From contig JBANAY010000003.1 of assembly GCA_037952775.1 (NCBI GenBank), forward strand, positions 31,930,001-31,994,000: a stretch of 64,000 nt of DNA. Reading direction: 5' to 3'. The position numbers were made by a program, and so were the translations under genes. Shown piece by piece: positions 35,388 to 46,966 of the stretch. Numbering within the stretch: position 1 is the first letter of the stretch; every line of letters starts with the position of its first letter. The stretch is from Clonostachys chloroleuca. Taxonomy: Eukaryota; Ascomycota; Sordariomycetes; Hypocreales; Bionectriaceae. The notes beneath the pieces are model-generated. The model saw nothing but the letters and a program-made list of their open reading frames with translations. It was not told where the DNA came from and did no database searches.

Positions 35388-36368
35388 TCACAGCATTGTC
35401 TTACGCCATGCCTTGGCTGAGAGGTCCTCAATTTCGGGGACCTCGACAGGGCCCTTGATGTCTTCATCACTCAGAGCTTCAACAACCGCCTCTGCAACAG
35501 TATCAACCTTGAGAGGCTTCGCCCCGCCGGCACCAATGAGGTTCTGGAAGTACTTGCCAGTGAGCTGGTTGAAGATGGCACCACCCCCGCAGCAGCGGCC
35601 ATGGCAAGAGTGAATTTGCGCGAGCTGTCGTACATGAAAGGTGCCCGAATAAACAGACCCCTCATATCAGGGAAACTTGAGGTTACGATGGCCTCAGCCT
35701 CCCTCTTCGTGGAGATGTAGCGCTGTGGGAGGACCGGAGCACCGCCAGCGGCCGAGATGTAGCAGAAAGCGCCAACCTTCTCCTCGGCGGCGTGCTTTGC
35801 AAGGGCAACAGCGCTGTCTCTGTTCATGACCTCGTACGAAAACTGGTCATTGGCGTTGGCCGGCTTGATGTCCTCCCCGTATTTGGCCTGGAGTGGCTTG
35901 ATGCCACGATCTCGGGTCGAAGCAAACACTTTCTGCAGGCCAGTTATGGGCGATTCCTTGCCCGACACAAGACCTTTGTAGTCGGCCTCTATCAGAATAC
36001 CCATACTATGGACTACATAGTTGGCTCCTTTGAGAAGCGGAGCATAGGTAGAGGGGCGAAGGATATCACCTCGCTCCCAGCTCACTTGATGAGACCATGA
36101 TGGGGGAGAAGGGGACGATGTGACGTTTTCCCACCGGGGTTCACCGGAACGACTATAGGATTATAATGTAAGTATGATGAAATTATAAATAGGTGGAAAG
36201 GTCACATCGAGTTGCTTATATCATTGAGAATGAAGGTGCATCAGGAGTTGAGGTTAGTTACCTTATTGAGGTTACGTCCCATCCGCGGGCAACGGCGTAT
36301 TTGCAGATCCTTGAGCCCAGGAAGCCATTGCCTCCACAGACAACCAGTTTCTTGGCCGCGGCGGACAT
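35388..36368 (-). CDS. COQ11: Coq11-like NAD(P)-binding protein
   Basis: Two exons (36368-36262 and 36152-35388) with a 109-nt intron give about 290 residues. The start region MSAAAKKLVVCGGNGFLGSR holds the Rossmann glycine motif GGNGFLG; further blocks are VSWERGDILRP, GANYVVHSMGILIE, and a YISTKREAEA box of the extended SDR/NDUFA9-like group. Yeast Coq11 (YLR290C) is a mitochondrial protein tied to coenzyme Q synthesis. The ORF goes out of frame at a C5 run (35584-35588, plus strand). One more base joins LAMAAAAG to GAIFNQLTGKYFQNL, and the frame then ends at 35388 with a normal C-terminus. No reliable mitochondrial presequence precedes the first ATG. Confidence 0.85.
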
Positions 36369-37493
36369 GGCTTTTCGTTTGGTGCTCAAGGCTATTTGTG
36401 GGAGAGAGCTTGAAAGAGCTTGGCAGCCTCTGGCAGGGTTCTCGGCTGGAAGAATGCGGTTGCGCCAGAGCTTAATTGGGGTACGATGGGGAGCCAATCA
36501 GGATTGTGAAACTTGTTCAACGATCGCTGCAGCAATGTGCTTCCAGATACTTGTTGGAAAGAAAATGGAACGAGGCGCAGTCAGCTCATGAGGTCCATCA
36601 ACGAAGTGGTCTGAGAGATCCTGGAGCGGAACGTAAATGATTGATGAGATCATGCATATTCGGAGCTACCCTGGCTGCCAGGCAGGGTCCAGTCCAGCAA
36701 CCAACCAGTGAGACAGCACTTGGGGTGGAGGGCCCAGCTGCCTTGCCCAGCGCCTCACAGAACTGTAAACGCAACTGAAGGCCTGGAGAGCGCAGTGAGT
36801 TCTGCTGAGTCATCAGCCTCCTCACCCATCGTCTGCCGTCCAAATGAAGATGAGACGAAAAGACTGGCATATCCTTGCCCCTCAGGAGACTGTGATTTCA
36901 ATAGCTAAAAATCAGGCCAGAGGACTCTAGATAATTGGAAATTACTCCATCTCAAACCGTTCCGCGGAGTTGCAGTCGCCAGCTGGGTCCTGGCCTATCA
37001 GAACCATTCAGCTCGCCCAATAGTAATACATAGCGAGTAATAGATATGGGAGGAGGTTATCAGGCTGCTCAGCTCCAATGGACCCGCGGAGATGTCAGCT
37101 ATCGGACTTTTTATCCTCTTACAAACATAGAGTGGCATGTGAAAACAGCAATCGGATGCGGGATTGTCAGCGGCTAATGGACAAAAGGGCCTGTAATAAA
37201 TCACAGACTGCCAATTACCACTGCCGGCGTGAGTGCGGATAATCCCAACCACTCAAGCCCCCGCCGAAGTCGGCAAGATATCTGTAGGTTTGTAATACAG
37301 CGATCGGATTTGCGCTCCCCACCCCCACCCTCCAATCATACGCTAACAACCCAAAAACCTACAAGAACTCGCCTAGCATCCCTTCACTATTGCCTTCCAC
37401 ACCCGTCTCTCCGAAATTTGCTTGTTTTCCAATCTTCCTTTACTGTTCCCTGCACCCAAGAGCCCAGAAATATTCAGCGGATCCAGAGATACG
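36369..37493. promoter_or_regulatory. divergent promoter between COQ11-like and DRE2
   Basis: 1.1 kb between divergent start codons. No supported gene; the DRE2 side (37310-37490) is C/T-rich, as in a 5' leader. Confidence 0.4.
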
Positions 37494-38497
37494 ATGGCTC
37501 CCGGTCCTGTCATTATCGACGTCTCCGACGACCTCGGATTTGTCCCCTCGGTCAAGTCGGTCTCGAAGCGCAACCTTATTCTTGCCCCTCCTTCCGTCGC
37601 TGCCCACGAAGAGCAACTGCACGCCGTCTTCTCGACCTACGATCGCTCTTCATCTGACCTTCAGATGCTGGATCGCCTGAGTGCTGGCCTCGTCCCTCTT
37701 CCTAACGATGCCTACGATTTTGTCCTTGTCCTGACAGGCACCAATGGTGGACTGAGGCACGAGGCCCTCCAGCTCCTCACCCGCAAACTCTACAGCACCC
37801 TAGTCCCAGCCATGAAGTCTGGAGCCAAGTTCCAGCTGCAGGATGGCCCTGTCACACTCTCGGAGGCCCGCGAGGCTATTCTGGCCGGATTGGTTGAGAA
37901 GGATGGGGTATTCGAGAAAATTGAAGAGGAAGAGGTTGTCGTCCCTCTGCGATTCGGTGCCAAAAAGAAGACGAACGGCCTGTTGAATGGAACCGCTCCT
38001 GCCGTTCAGCCATTCAAGCCTGTTCAGGTCAACCTGGACGATGATTTCGGCAGCGATGATGAGTTGATTGACGAGGATGACCTCCTCACCGCTGACGACT
38101 TAAAGCGACCTATCGTGCAGCGTGAGTTTCATAACCAACATCCACCACCCTTGTTAGTCATTTTACTAATCCATATTGTATTGCAGCCCCAGAGTGTCGA
38201 CCTCAGCCAGGCAAGCGCCGACGAGCATGCAAGGACTGCACCTGTGGCCTCGCTGAGAAACTGAATGCCGAGGACCAGGAGAGACAGGACAAGGCGACAG
38301 AGCAGCTGAACGTCATGAAGCTCAACACAGATGATCTCTACGACGAGCTCGACTTCACTGTCAAGGGCAAGACGGGCTCCTGCAACAGCTGCTCCCTCGG
38401 TGATGCTTTCCGCTGCGCAACCTGCCCTTACATCGGCCTCCCGCCCTTCAAGCCAGGTGAGGAGGTCAAGATTTTGAACGACATGGTACAGCTATAA
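37494..38497 (+). CDS. DRE2: Fe-S assembly factor Dre2 (anamorsin)
   Basis: Exons 37494-38121 and 38187-38497 with a 65-nt intron give 312 residues. The N-terminal half is the methyltransferase-like domain; an acidic linker ([17 protein letters not shown]) leads to the CIAPIN1 domain. Its first cluster uses the Cys of [12 protein letters not shown] together with [12 protein letters not shown], and the second the paired motif [19 protein letters not shown]. Dre2 with the diflavin reductase Tah18 passes electrons into cytosolic iron-sulfur protein assembly; it is found in the cytosol and the mitochondrial intermembrane space. The splice join is supported because it restores the first cysteine set. 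The start is the ATG after a CT-rich leader. Confidence 0.96.
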
Positions 38498-39231
38498 ACA
38501 AACTTGATTTTCTGGGCGGTTTGGCATTTTATTTCATTATACCAAAGCTGGCGTACATGGGAAAGGACCATTTCCGAGAAATAGACACTCGAGTCCTTTG
38601 GTTGATTGGTCGCACCCTCGTGTGCACTTGACGGTTATTGCATATAGACGGCACTTTGATTCTTGTGCGTTCATGGGTTGGCAATTGTGGTTTCCCGGAG
38701 TACAAGGACTGAAAACAAAGTAGTATCCAGGCTTTAACGGGACAGGATTCCCAAGATACTACAAAACAATACTTTGAATGCTCGTCCCTTTTCCCCACCC
38801 GTGAATCGGTCTCCTGCAGACCCCTATGATGACATTGATGGATTTCGTGTCCCATGAACATATGACAGGGTGCCCTGTAAATGCATCCACTATCCATTAA
38901 CCGGCATCTATCCTGCTGCGCGACGAGTGCTCTGCTCCATAACGCGCCTTTACCCTCACTTTGGTGGGGATCGTAGCTGGGATACGCTGCTTTTAGCCAA
39001 AGCCCTGATCCCTTAGAGATGACTAAGTAGCTGGGGGATGAACACAAGGGCGGCACTAGCACCTTTAGTGGACCTGGATGCTGTCTTTCACCCATTCATT
39101 GTGATCGGCTTCCCAACTCACCTCAAATCTGGGCCTATGCGCCCATCCTTCCAGCTTCTCATTGACGATGATTTGTCCCTCCGTGTAATCAGCCCATACC
39201 GAAGAACAGCGCCCTCTTTCACACCTTGACA
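38498..39231. other. intergenic region
   Basis: About 730 bp between DRE2 and the YEATS gene in tandem. Nothing recognisable. Confidence 0.4.
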
Positions 39232-40136
39232 ATGGCGCCCCCCAACCAATTGGGGAAGCGGGTGAAGCTGACCCAAGTCCGCCGACCTTTCATCGTGGGC
39301 AGTACCGCGCTGCCCTTCTCAGAAACCAATCCGCGACCAGCCGGCGTGCCTGATAACCACACACACTCCTGGCAGGTCTTTGTGAAGGGAGTCGAGGATA
39401 CCGATATCACATACTGGCTACGGCGTGTACAGTTCAAGCTCCACGAGTCCATCCCTAATTATGTACGAAGTCAGTAGCTACCCCATTCCATCTCCCACCC
39501 TCCAACCCAAAACCATGATAGCTGACATACCGTGCGCTAGTGGTGGATGGCGAGCCTGGCAAGCCATTCGTCGTCAACGAGACCGGCTGGGGAGAGTTCG
39601 ACATCGCCATCAAGCTGTACTACGTAAACGACTCGGGCGAGAAGCCCCAGACCCTCTACCACTACCTGCGCCTCCACCCCTACGGCAGAACCGAGGAGGA
39701 GAAGCAGGCGATGATAATGGAGAACGGCGAGATTCGCTCCTGGAGCTACGAGGAGCAGCTCTTCAACGAGCCCTTTGACGTCTTCTACCGCATCCTCACC
39801 TCCGGCGCCGTGCCCAGGGGCTGGAAGGGTGCGCCCCCAGCCTCGGGCGGTAAGGGCAAGGGCGGCAAGGGCAAGAATAAGGCGCCGCCGCCGCTGCCGG
39901 CCCCGGACGGCGGCGACGTGTGGGAGCGGACGGCCATGATACCCAACTCGAACCGGCCCGGGCAGCCGTTCAGCCGGGAGACGGAGGCGGCGGAGGTGAA
40001 GAAGCTCAGGGACGCGCAGACGACGACGGAGGAGTGGGCGCAGAAGATACTGCAGGAGCTCAAGGGCAAGGAGGACCTGCTGGCCAAGCTAAAGGCCGAG
40101 AACGCTGCCGCCGCGGCTGCACCTAAGCCCTCCTAG
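39232..40136 (+). CDS. YAF9: YEATS-domain protein Yaf9/GAS41
   Basis: Exons 39232-39469 and 39541-40136, with a 71-nt intron, give 277 residues. The YEATS fold is clear: RRPFIVGSTALPF, THSWQVFVKGVE, LRRVQFKLHESIPNY, then after the intron MVDGEPGKPF and NETGWGEFDIAIKLYY and LYHYLRLHPYG. The HESIPNY and GWGEFDI segments form the aromatic acyl-lysine pocket of this family. A Gly/Lys-rich linker precedes a C-terminal coiled coil (about 220-275). Yaf9/GAS41 is shared by the SWR1 H2A.Z-exchange complex and NuA4 acetyltransferase. The C-terminal third is very GC-rich. The join is supported because it makes the conserved NYVRMV sequence. Confidence 0.93.
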
Positions 40137-41238
40137 GAGGAGGACGGGGGAACGATTGCGGTACGAGCGCGGATCAGGCGGACGCCGGCGCCTGTGAGGA
40201 ACCGTCACCTCGAAGACGATTATTAAGTGTTGATGCTCGGTCCACAATTGCTGGGCGTCTACGGGGGCCAAGGGGCGTGTCGTTCCGGCTGAGGTTGGGC
40301 TCGCTTCGAGATGTACGGTTGCATTATGCGATGCCATCAGACTCTTGGCTAGAACCATCCAGGGATTTGATGGCCGAGGACTTCAAGGACAGACGAAGCG
40401 GTGGGACGGCTTAGAAACCCCTGGCTCCTGATGAATTGTCCACGGCACCAAATGACCGTGTCTGGATAGTCGGCTGTTGGTAATAAGAGCAAGAAAACGA
40501 TACTCATGCTCTGAACAGCCTGTTCACAATCAACAACGAATCCGCCTGTCTATCAAAGAATAGAGAATTGAGAGGTATAAAATACCACGACATATGTTTC
40601 TCCAAACTAGACAGTGCTCAAAAAGTGTACATAGTAGATGGGAGTGTATTTCATGAAAAATATGCAAAAATTTGCGCTATTCGCTCAATCTGATGATCAT
40701 GTAAAAACCCACGCATCATACACACCAATCTCTTTGTGATTATCTGAAACCACTTCCGATTCCCAATCCCGGCCATCAAAGCCTCGCAATCCCGCCATGA
40801 TTTTACTTTTAGAAACAGTTCCCCGCCCAGGACCGGTGTAAATAAAAATATCAAAAACAAGTCTGTCGCTCCCGGTTCGACGTCATGATGGATTCGTGCA
40901 GCAGACATGAATGGTCGTTAAACAAGACAAAAGGAAAAAGGATTCAACCATTTCATCTCTGCTGATCCGTCCATCGTCGTCGATAAAGAAACCGTAAAAT
41001 CATGCCAACACCCCTGAACCCTTCTTCTTTAATTTCTGAAATCTCTTCTCAACAAGAGAGGATAAACGCCCCGCAAATCGCCCCAGACCGGTTAAAATAA
41101 CAAGAGCACGCCATCTAGGCCGTTTTCTATAAAAACAAGCGCCAGCGCACATGAGTAGAGACTGATAACAAAAAAGGGAATATTAGCTAGTGATAGGACG
41201 CATACTGTATCGCTTGAAATATGCAATGGCTGAAGCAA
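40137..41238. other. convergent 3' intergenic region
   Basis: 1.1 kb between YAF9 and MDM34 stops; AT-rich toward the MDM34 side. No supported gene. Confidence 0.45.
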
Positions 41239-43467
41239 TTAATGAATGGCAGCTTCATAGGTAGGGGGTGCCTCTTGCTCCTCCCACACACCGCCTGAAG
41301 GGTTGTTGTTGTTATCGTTGTTCTGACGATTCTTTTCGTCATAGACACGACGAGCAATTTCGCCGGCCATTTTCATGATCCAGGCTTGCTCAAGAATGAC
41401 TGATGATGAATCTGAGCCTGAATCATGCTTGGTCTGGGTCCGTTTGGGTAGACCTGTATCAACTGAAAGTTTCTTGCTGGCATCTTCCAAGGCTTTAGCA
41501 ATAGCCGACGTTTGTTCACTCGGTCCGGGGACAAGGGGGGTTGAGACAGTGGGCTCTGGTTGATAGGGGCAGCCGACTTCTTCTCCTCGTTGGTGAAGTG
41601 AAGCTTGCTCGCTAGACTCTCGACAAGGCTATCTTCCTCATCCTCCATCTCGGGAATTGAACTAGTCATCAAAGGTTCAGAAAAAGGACCCTCCGAAATA
41701 GTATCAGATCCGGTCTCGCTCTCAGTCTCAGTCTCAATCGGCGAATCGACCTGTGACTTGCTTCGCCGCAAATTGACAACTCTGGTCTTCTTCTTTCGGC
41801 CCGGGCGAGACCTGCTTGAAGTTCCCACCGCCCGGCCTGGCGACGTCGAGTTCAGGTTAATCTGTGATGCGGATCTAGATGGCAAATAGCCTTGTGTAGT
41901 GCTACTTGTATCCGAAAAAGTATATGTCGTACTCGTGCCAGTGGGAAGAGAATGGGTCCTAGACAAGCTCGGGGGTGCCATTGCTGGCGTCATAGCTTCT
42001 GACCTGTCTCCATGACCCGTCCAAGCTCTGAAAACAACATCACGAATGCCGGGGGTGAACAACGACAGGGTGCGGTGTGAGTCGGTAAGCGCCGCAAGTC
42101 GGAGCAGGTTCTTTTGTGAAAAAAGAGACTGCGCGTCGCCGGCACCCTGGAGGGTAAGCTCAGATAGAGCATTCGCGTCCAAGAGATTCCCATTGGCATC
42201 TACCGGATCGTCGGGAGGACTGATGAATGGATCCACACCTTTTTCATCAACCTCATCAGCGGGATACTCACCAGGCTTGTTGGCCTGGTCAGGACACCAT
42301 AACTGGAGTGATAGCCGATGGATAATGGCAGGCAGCTCGTTCATCATCAAGTCCCGTAGCTTCTGTTCAATTGTCCGTTGCAGGTAGTCACGAACGAACT
42401 GGATAGAGTCAAAGGTCGAAGAGACCTTGAGAGACTCGAGGGGATCATTGCGGAAGACTAGCGTCAAGCCTTTCTGTTTTGAAAACACCAAGATAATAAA
42501 TGCGGACAGCTTGATTTCAGACAATGTAATTGATATAGGAATGGTGAGTGATGAAGCAGCCGCAAGAGGCTTTGGAGATGTGAAGCTAGGCTTAGAGTGG
42601 AGATAGGTGTTGAGAGGATTGGCCTACGTCGAAGGTCAGTACTGGGCGGTTACATTCGGGGATTTGGTCTGGGTTTAGCGGCGAGAACATGTGTCTGGGA
42701 ACGGGACGAACGTGACCAGGGACGACTTCCTCCGATCATCCACCATGATCTCATTCTGGGGGTGAGGGGCGATTAAGCCAGTAAGAGGTCAGGCGGAGTG
42801 TATATGGCATGATTCTAAGGTTCATAGCCAGATAGACTTTGAGCCTGCAGATGAACGGGCAAAGGGTCTTGGTCAGGGGGCTAACGGCATGGGACGCATG
42901 CAAAGATGGCCGAAAGAGCCAACCAGTGCATCCGGACAAAGGCATGCTGGGCTCGAGATACCCGAAACAGGACGATTCCAGGGCCATGAGGCGATGGACA
43001 TAGTATGGGGTTGGGTATCATGGCGAACCAGAGCGCGGGGGGTACGGTGAGGTGAGTCGGGCATTACCGGGATCCGGTCGCAAATAGCTCCTCGGTGGCT
43101 CCAGCGCAAAGGGCGACCGGGTGGGTAAGGCGGATTGATGGAAGGGGGAAAGAGAGAATGGATGGCAAAAACGAGAGCGATTGAAAGAAAAGAGGCATAC
43201 CTGAACTCGGGTTTTGAGCGTGAGATACGCATCGCCAGAGTAGGTCATTTTAAAGATGCCACGGAATCTGTCCTCGGCCAGATCGCCAATTTCGAGGATC
43301 TCCAAGTCCGGGGGCACATTGCCCAGGTTGAGCTCGTCGACGAGGATGTCATCGACAATGATGGGCGGCTTGGGAGATTTATTCAGAGCTTTCGTCAAGA
43401 GGTCGCGCGCTCGAGAATAGAATTCAGCGTCGGCCGTCAGAGGCGACCAGTTGAAGTTGAAGGCCAT
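41239..43467 (-). CDS. MDM34: ERMES complex subunit Mdm34
   Basis: Two exons, 43467-43201 and 42623-41239, give about 550 residues. It starts [20 protein letters not shown] and contains the lipid-binding SMP domain ([20 protein letters not shown], then [20 protein letters not shown] and a helical block to about residue 190), then a Ser/Thr-rich disordered middle with a basic [13 protein letters not shown] patch and a C-terminal [19 protein letters not shown] helix. Mdm34 tethers the ER to mitochondria and helps move phospholipids. The intron inside the SMP domain is 577 nt, far longer than the others here; a TACTGAC branch-like site lies near its 3' end. The frame breaks at the G6 run 41535-41540; one extra base joins SPLSQPPL to [17 protein letters not shown] and the conserved tail. 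Confidence 0.93.
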
Positions 43468-46400
43468 GTTAAATGGCTATTAAAGTCTCGCGACCATTGA
43501 GGTCTGTTGAAGCGCGCCCTAGCGATGGATCGAGATGCGTCGCTACGGAACGATCGGTCGGTCGGCGAGATGGCTGGAAAATCGCAGAATCAGGTAATTT
43601 CGCTGGCGCTTGTCGCAATCGATGCGTTTCGAGGCAATGGCGGACGTTGAGATGCCACTCGGTATAGGTTTTACAAGCTTCGTGTGACAGTAGGGTGTGA
43701 TGATTGATGATGATATTATGGAGACTTTTTTAGACAGGAATAAATTGAAATTTCACCGCCAGCTGATTCAGGAAGCTTTCAGCAGGTGGGTGAAACCGGA
43801 GTGCGCTGTGCTCCCCTAAGTCCGGAGCACTGGAGCACTGAACGCCACTGATGGCTGTGCTATGCGGTGAGGTCTGCGGTGTGTTATAGCGCCCGGTAGT
43901 CCGGTGTGTGCAGGGATGAATCCATTTGCAGGACAGCCACTGCCCTTCATCCAATGCAAGGGCCGCTTCCGATACCAGCCCCCCTTATCAGTAGGTTACC
44001 GATACCGCACGAGAATTTTTTTTTACGCACGCAACCCTCCCAAGGCTGATCCGGCCCGTGGCTAGGCCATGCCCGGGCGAAACCCCCTCTACGCGCTGAG
44101 GGACGGACAAAGAGGAAACGGACCCCATGCCAGGGGATGGACTACAACACGACGTTGGATTAAATGGCATCATTTACGTTATGGTGGGAGCCCATTGTGC
44201 CTTATAGTCCACATGGGGTGGCTCACGCACGTCCGCCTTGTGTTTCTTGGGAGATGCCGTCTTCCGTTGAAATGGTCATGTGTCGGGACTTGGCAATGGA
44301 TCGAGACTTGGCAGGCAACTGCCATCATAAACTCGCGTAACCAACCTAGTTGTGAGCGAGAGCACAGAAGAACCCGTGCGCGATAGGCGCGCGCTGAAAT
44401 GCAGAGATAAAAAAAGGCCCCCATGTTACAAAGATGGAGTATATGCAGCACCTTGGCAGTGAGGTTGCGTAACAGTTTCCTGAGGCTGTAATTGCCCTTT
44501 GGGGAAACACCGTCATCCTGTGGCGAATGCGCGTTCTCCTGGCTGTGCGATTGGGATGTTATGTTGGTGTGGTTGCTTGAGGTCAGGTCAGCTTCCCGCA
44601 TTCAGCACATACCTACATATGCGTCTGCCATGTACACATGGTGACATGGTAGGGCAACCATTTCTCCACCCCAGCTCGCTTATGGCGGAGAAGTCACGGC
44701 CTCTGTTTGGCAACCTTATGGGTCCTGGGTCGCGTGAGGTCGGCGGAGAAAAGGAGAGGCATATAAACTCAGACAAGAAGAACAGGTCCCGAGAATCAAT
44801 CATCTGTAGGCATGCCCGTCCAGGTGAAACGCTGCCAAGCCGCTTCTCGTGTAGTCTGTAGCTGAATCTACCCAGCGTCCACAGGGCGTGGTTTGCGAAT
44901 GCACACGTCATCTATGCTGGGCAGGCAAGGAAAGTCCCCTGTGCACATGCTGAATGATGGGAATGGAAAGCTGATGTTTTCCAATCCTCCTCATGTAATT
45001 ATGGGTACTCAGTCTGGTACCAATCGTGAGCCAACGAGTTTGTTGGTCTGTCCATAGAAATTAAGCACTGCGTGATGGCATTGGCCGCAGGTAGACTACT
45101 AATTTGTTAGTACCATCGCCCGCTCGTCTAATACATACTAAAATGATAAGATCGTCCCATGATCTGGGTATCAAGGGGAGATAAAGAGGGGAGGGGAGGA
45201 GGGTGAAAGTGGACATGAGAAACTACATGGGCAAAAAAGGCTTCCCCATGGGACCAATCACCAACAGATTAATCTGGATGGAACTTTTTTTTTCCTTCGG
45301 CGCCATCAAAGATACGACGCAAGAGTGCTTCCTCGGTGCTGTTGTGTTGCACAGGTAAATCCAGGCAGAGCATAGCCCACAAGCTGGCTAATCATATTGC
45401 AGCGGGTGTTGTGCGGGCCTCCCACATCCCGAAATTGAGGTAAATGTCTGCAGGGCACATGATCATCCTGTCCAACTTGGGACCACAGGTGAGCGGGCTA
45501 ATATTGGCTGGTCAGAGAATTCACACCAGGTGTCTGCCCGTGTCACTGCTTTATCAAAAGAAAGAGACGCGGCTCAAGGTAGACTTGCTTGTCTGGGTAA
45601 ATATGGATCTCTGCGCTAGGTGACAACGGGTGCGTATGACTTGGAGAAGCCAAGCACCAGGGAGGTATGGACCTGACATATTGAGCGAAAGGCGAGCACA
45701 GATGATGCCAAGAGAACACTCGTAATTCTCCGTGGGTTGTTGCGTCAGGACGGCCGTCGCCCGGCCACTTACATGTTGTGCTAATATTAATCAGTGGCCT
45801 CGTTGTATTGCCCACACCACACTCACCACGCAGCTGTACCAGGGTAATGTGTGCCGAAAGCATTATTGCAGCATTGGCCATGACATAATGCAGCCAGCCC
45901 ACCCATGCTAAATCAGCCCAAAAGAGGCTCTACCCAGACGCAAGGTAGGTCTGCCGAGCTTTTAGCTTCCATAAGGGAATAGCGTAATGCATCCGTTTTT
46001 ATGGAATGAACAGTCGTCGGCCTCCTGATTCCGATATCCTCTGTGCTGGTACATGCGACCTGCCAGAAAAAAAACAGAGCCCTTCGTCACGGCACAATCA
46101 TGGCTTGATGCGACTGGCCAGGAGTGATCAACGTGGTGGGTTTAGTGTAAAATTACGTGGCAAATGAGGGCTACGCATGTCGTCCTCCTGTGAGCGAACT
46201 GGATCAGCCGGACGGTCTTAAATATTGGTGGATGGTAATACGATCCAGAATCACCGTGGAGTCGGTCGTGCAGTAGGTGAGAGCGAAGGGGAAAAGGGCC
46301 GCTTCCTCTCCCACGCTCACTCAGAAGCGCGTTGCCTGGACTGAACACGCGGTGCAATGGTCACCGCCTGTTGGGCTAGATTGGTCCTGGTTAGCCAGTA

Positions 46401-46966
46401 TTGGTACTTGGTACCCAAATGGTGGTGGGGTTGACGATGTGGATTAAGTACAGTAACCCACTGGACGGATGTAGATATGTTGTGCAGGTCAGGTCTGGTC
46501 GCTCCTGCTGCTAGTAGACTGACTGGCTGGCGGGCAGGAGCCAGGAGGCTTGTTGGGTAGGAGGAGGTAGGTAAAAAGGTTTTACGGGGCGGCGCCTTCT
46601 CTGTCTAGGCTCCGTGCAGTTTCAATTCAGTCAGTCCAGTCCCAGACCCTTCCATACTTCTACTTATACCGCCGGCGTTATTAAATTGTCATGGACTATT
46701 ATAGCAGCAGAGCACAGCTTTGCGTCTGCTAAAAGTGCCGGACCCGTCTCGACTTCTATTCCTCTGAGCCCCGTTTCACTTCTCCCTATCGTCACCAGGA
46801 TATCCCTTCGTTGGTTTCTACGCGGAAATGTTGTCGTCTGGCGTTGCGCTGCCTCGGAATACCCTCGCCGTCTCTCCAACCCTCCGTTGTCCTGCTCTGA
46901 ACTAAACCTTGCAGGCTCCCCGCCGTGCCTTGCATCGACCTGCAAGGCCACCCCTCCAATCCAGTC
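43468..46966. other. 3.5-kb gene-free region between divergent genes
   Basis: Separates the divergent MDM34 and IPK1 starts. No frame has a recognisable product. The last 350 bp before IPK1 are pyrimidine-rich and likely its 5' leader. Confidence 0.45.
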
